A stretch of 7,309 nt of DNA, from contig JACQDO010000526.1 in assembly GCA_016201085.1 (NCBI GenBank), positions 1 to 7,309 of the forward strand, given 5' to 3'. Shown in pieces: positions 5,673-7,309 of this stretch. The translations under genes and the position numbers were made by a program. The DNA is from Hyphomicrobiales bacterium (GTDB lineage Bacteria > Pseudomonadota > Alphaproteobacteria > Rhizobiales > Xanthobacteraceae). The notes beneath the pieces are model-generated. The model was given only the letters and a program-made list of their open reading frames with translations, did not search any database and was not told the DNA's origin. How positions within the stretch are numbered: the first letter of the stretch is position 1; each line of letters begins with the position of its first letter.

Positions 5673-7046
5673 ATGACGCGTGCAGGGATGGTGGCAACGA
5701 GCGCCGTTGCGCTGATGCTGGCCGGCGCTTTCGCTGTTGTGGATGCCGGCTCGGGCGCCAACGCGCAGACCACGAAGCGCGAAGCGCCGCTCGAGACCAA
5801 GGACGCCGCCTCGGCGCGGCCATGGAAGCGTTACGCCGGTTGGCCGACGCGCGATGAATCGAAATACAACACGCTCGGCAATCTGGCGACCGCGCCGGCG
5901 CCAAAGGAGCCGCGCAAGATCGGCAATGCGCTCATCGGCGATGCGGCCAACGGCGCCAAGCTGGTGGCGGACCGCAACCGCGGCGGCTCGTGCCTGGCCT
6001 GCCATGTGATGGGTCCGGCCGGCAACGCCGATCTGCCGGGCAACGCCGCGCCCGATCTGTCCGAGATCGGCAATGCCGGGCGCGAGGACGAGTGGCTGTT
6101 CAACTACATCTACGACGCGCGCGTCTACAATTCCGAAACGATCATGCCGCCCTGGGGCGGCCACGGTTTCTTCAACGACCAGGAAATCAACGACATCGTC
6201 GTCTTCCTGAAGACGCTGAAAGCGCCGGCGGCGTTCAAGACCGCGCTCGACGATCCAAGCAAGCGTCCGCCGCCGGTCGAGAAACGCGACAATCTCGACG
6301 CGATTGAAAATCCCGGTATGTGGGCGGTGGAAAAGGCGCAGGAGCTGTGGAAGCTGAAGTCCGCCAGCGGCTTTTCCTGCAACACCTGTCACAGCGATCC
6401 GCAAGGCACGTTCAAGACCTGGGCGGCGTCGATGCCGAAATGGGAGCCGCGGCTCGACAAGGTGCTGGGCGTCGAGGAATTCGTCGCGCGCCACGCCAAG
6501 GCCACCACCGGCGCCGCTTGGCTGATGGAGACCGACGAAAATCGCGCGCTGTCGGTCTATCTGCACTTCCTTGCTAACGGCGCGCCGATCAAGATCGAAA
6601 TGAGCAGCGCGCAAGCCAAGGCGGCGATCGAACGTGGCAAGGTATTGAGCACGCGCAAAGTCGGGCAGCTCAACATGGCCTGCACCGATTGCCACGGCAA
6701 AGCGGCCAATCACTGGATCCGCGGGCAATGGCTGGGCGAGCCGAAGGGCCAGTACGATCACTTCCCGACCTGGCGCACCAGCCTGCTGGCGATCTTGGAT
6801 ATCCGCCAGCGCTTCCAGTGGTGCCAGGTCAACATCCGCGCCGACGAGCTGCCGCCCGACGCCAAGGAATACGGCGATCTGGAGTTCTATCTCGCCACGC
6901 AGAATGAAGGACAGAAGCTGAGCGTGCCGGGCATCGTGAGGACATTGATCGCCGGAACAGTGACGTATTCGGCATACCCGCCGTTGGTATGCGCGCCCAG
7001 GATCTTATACGAGATGCACATGTTGTCCTGTCCGGAAAGACAGTAG
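5673..7046 (+). CDS. SoxX-SoxA fusion c-type cytochrome (three haems), with an abnormal C-terminal tail
   Basis: This 457-residue protein joins the two subunits of the SoxXA cytochrome, which oxidatively couples thiosulfate to the SoxY cysteine in the periplasm. Residues 1-32 are a Sec signal ending ANA-Q. The SoxX domain (about 85-190) has CLACH at 107-111, the usual SoxX block from PGNAAPDLS to NYIYDARVYN, and a probable axial M158 in ETIMPPWGGHGF. The SoxA domain (about 207-423) starts NPGMWAVEKA and has CNTCH (236-240), CTDCH (337-341) and the probable persulfide cysteine C384 in FQWCQVNIRAD. SoxA lacks its own signal, as expected for a true fusion. GGGGAGGA (5661-5668) precedes the ATG. 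H274 stands where the haem-1 axial cysteine is normally found. Residues from about 424 read antisense to a dehydrogenase fragment and are not SoxA. Confidence 0.9.
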   Translation: MTRAGMVATSAVALMLAGAFAVVDAGSGANAQTTKREAPLETKDAASARPWKRYAGWPTRDESKYNTLGNLATAPAPKEPRKIGNALIGDAANGAKLVADRNRGGSCLACHVMGPAGNADLPGNAAPDLSEIGNAGREDEWLFNYIYDARVYNSETIMPPWGGHGFFNDQEINDIVVFLKTLKAPAAFKTALDDPSKRPPPVEKRDNLDAIENPGMWAVEKAQELWKLKSASGFSCNTCHSDPQGTFKTWAASMPKWEPRLDKVLGVEEFVARHAKATTGAAWLMETDENRALSVYLHFLANGAPIKIEMSSAQAKAAIERGKVLSTRKVGQLNMACTDCHGKAANHWIRGQWLGEPKGQYDHFPTWRTSLLAILDIRQRFQWCQVNIRADELPPDAKEYGDLEFYLATQNEGQKLSVPGIVRTLIAGTVTYSAYPPLVCAPRILYEMHMLSCPERQ

Positions 7047-7309
7047 GCGCATCGAAAACAGCTCAAGCCCGGCGCCACGAACACCTTCTCGCCCCGGCTG
7101 ATCCCGGTGACGTTCCGCCCCATCGCCTCGACGACGCCGGCGACGTCGCAGCCCGAGATATGCGGGAAAGCGGTTTTGTAGGCCGGGATCCCCTGGCGCA
7201 CCCAAATGTCCACATGATTGATCGAGCAGGCCTTGACCCGGATCAGGACCTCATCCTCGCCGGGCAGCGGCGTCGGGACGTCCTGATAAACCAATTTTTC
7301 GGGACCGCC
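6887..7309 (-). pseudogene. Zinc-lobe alcohol dehydrogenase/quinone oxidoreductase-like gene, N-terminal third only
   Basis: The frame enters from the right edge (GGPEKLVYQDVP), so the true start lies outside and the TTG at 7294 is not the start. The GroES-like catalytic domain of a medium-chain dehydrogenase is clear: GEDEVLIRVKACSINHVDIWVRQG, then PHISGCDVAGVVEAMG, a structural-zinc lobe with CFRCAYC and a fourth cysteine in NMC, then GAHTNGGYAEYVTVPAIN. The usual catalytic-zinc residues are changed (INHVD instead of a Cys, GCD instead of GHE), pointing to the NADPH:quinone reductase-like branch. After about PAINVL, near 6940, homology stops and the strand becomes antisense to soxXA, giving a stop at 6889. 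About 340 residues would be normal; only about 120 belong to the family here, with no Rossmann domain. It is either a gene broken by rearrangement or an assembly join. Confidence 0.7.

Noticed and set aside
5619..6761. Minus-strand open frame of 380 codons
   Set aside because: It is antisense to soxXA, has no motif, and its start region overlaps well-defined haem motifs on the plus strand.
1..7309. tRNA, rRNA, CRISPR array, insertion sequence or attachment site
   Set aside because: No cloverleaf-like segments, regularly spaced repeats, transposase motifs or terminal inverted repeats were seen. The junction near 6940 has no visible mobile-element ends.

Overview
This is GC-rich bacterial DNA with dense, short-spaced operons. 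It most resembles an alphaproteobacterium, perhaps of the Hyphomicrobiales (Rhizobiales). That placement rests on protein style, twin-arginine signals and sox gene types, not on a marker gene, so it is tentative.

Left part (1-3261, plus strand): three tightly packed genes encode what looks like a 2-oxoacid:ferredoxin oxidoreductase. They are the C-terminal part of a PorA-type alpha subunit (cut by the window edge), an FAD/NAD(P)-dependent oxidoreductase, and a fused protein with a four-cluster ferredoxin in front of a TPP-binding PorB-type subunit. The arrangement suggests a complex that oxidises a 2-oxoacid to the acyl-CoA and passes electrons through its own ferredoxin, possibly to the flavoprotein and NAD(P).

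Middle (3258-3986, minus strand): one unrecognised, mostly helical exported protein converges on the PorB fusion, with stop codons that overlap in a CTAG. It diverges from soxW across a 63-base intergenic region holding a -10-like element readable on both strands.

Right part (4050-7046, plus strand): a thiosulfate-oxidation (Sox) cluster in the order soxW, soxY, soxZ and a soxX-soxA fusion. SoxYZ is the carrier that holds the sulfur substrate on a C-terminal GGCGG cysteine. SoxXA is the c-type cytochrome that attaches thiosulfate to it, and SoxW is an exported thioredoxin. No separate soxX lies between soxW and soxY. The SoxX domain is instead the N-terminal half of the 457-residue triheme SoxXA protein. 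soxB, soxCD and soxV are not in the window.

Right edge (6887-7309, minus strand): the N-terminal third of a zinc-lobe alcohol dehydrogenase/quinone-oxidoreductase-like protein ends abruptly against the 3' end of soxXA. The soxXA frame reads through into its antisense strand, so this point is a rearrangement or an assembly junction.
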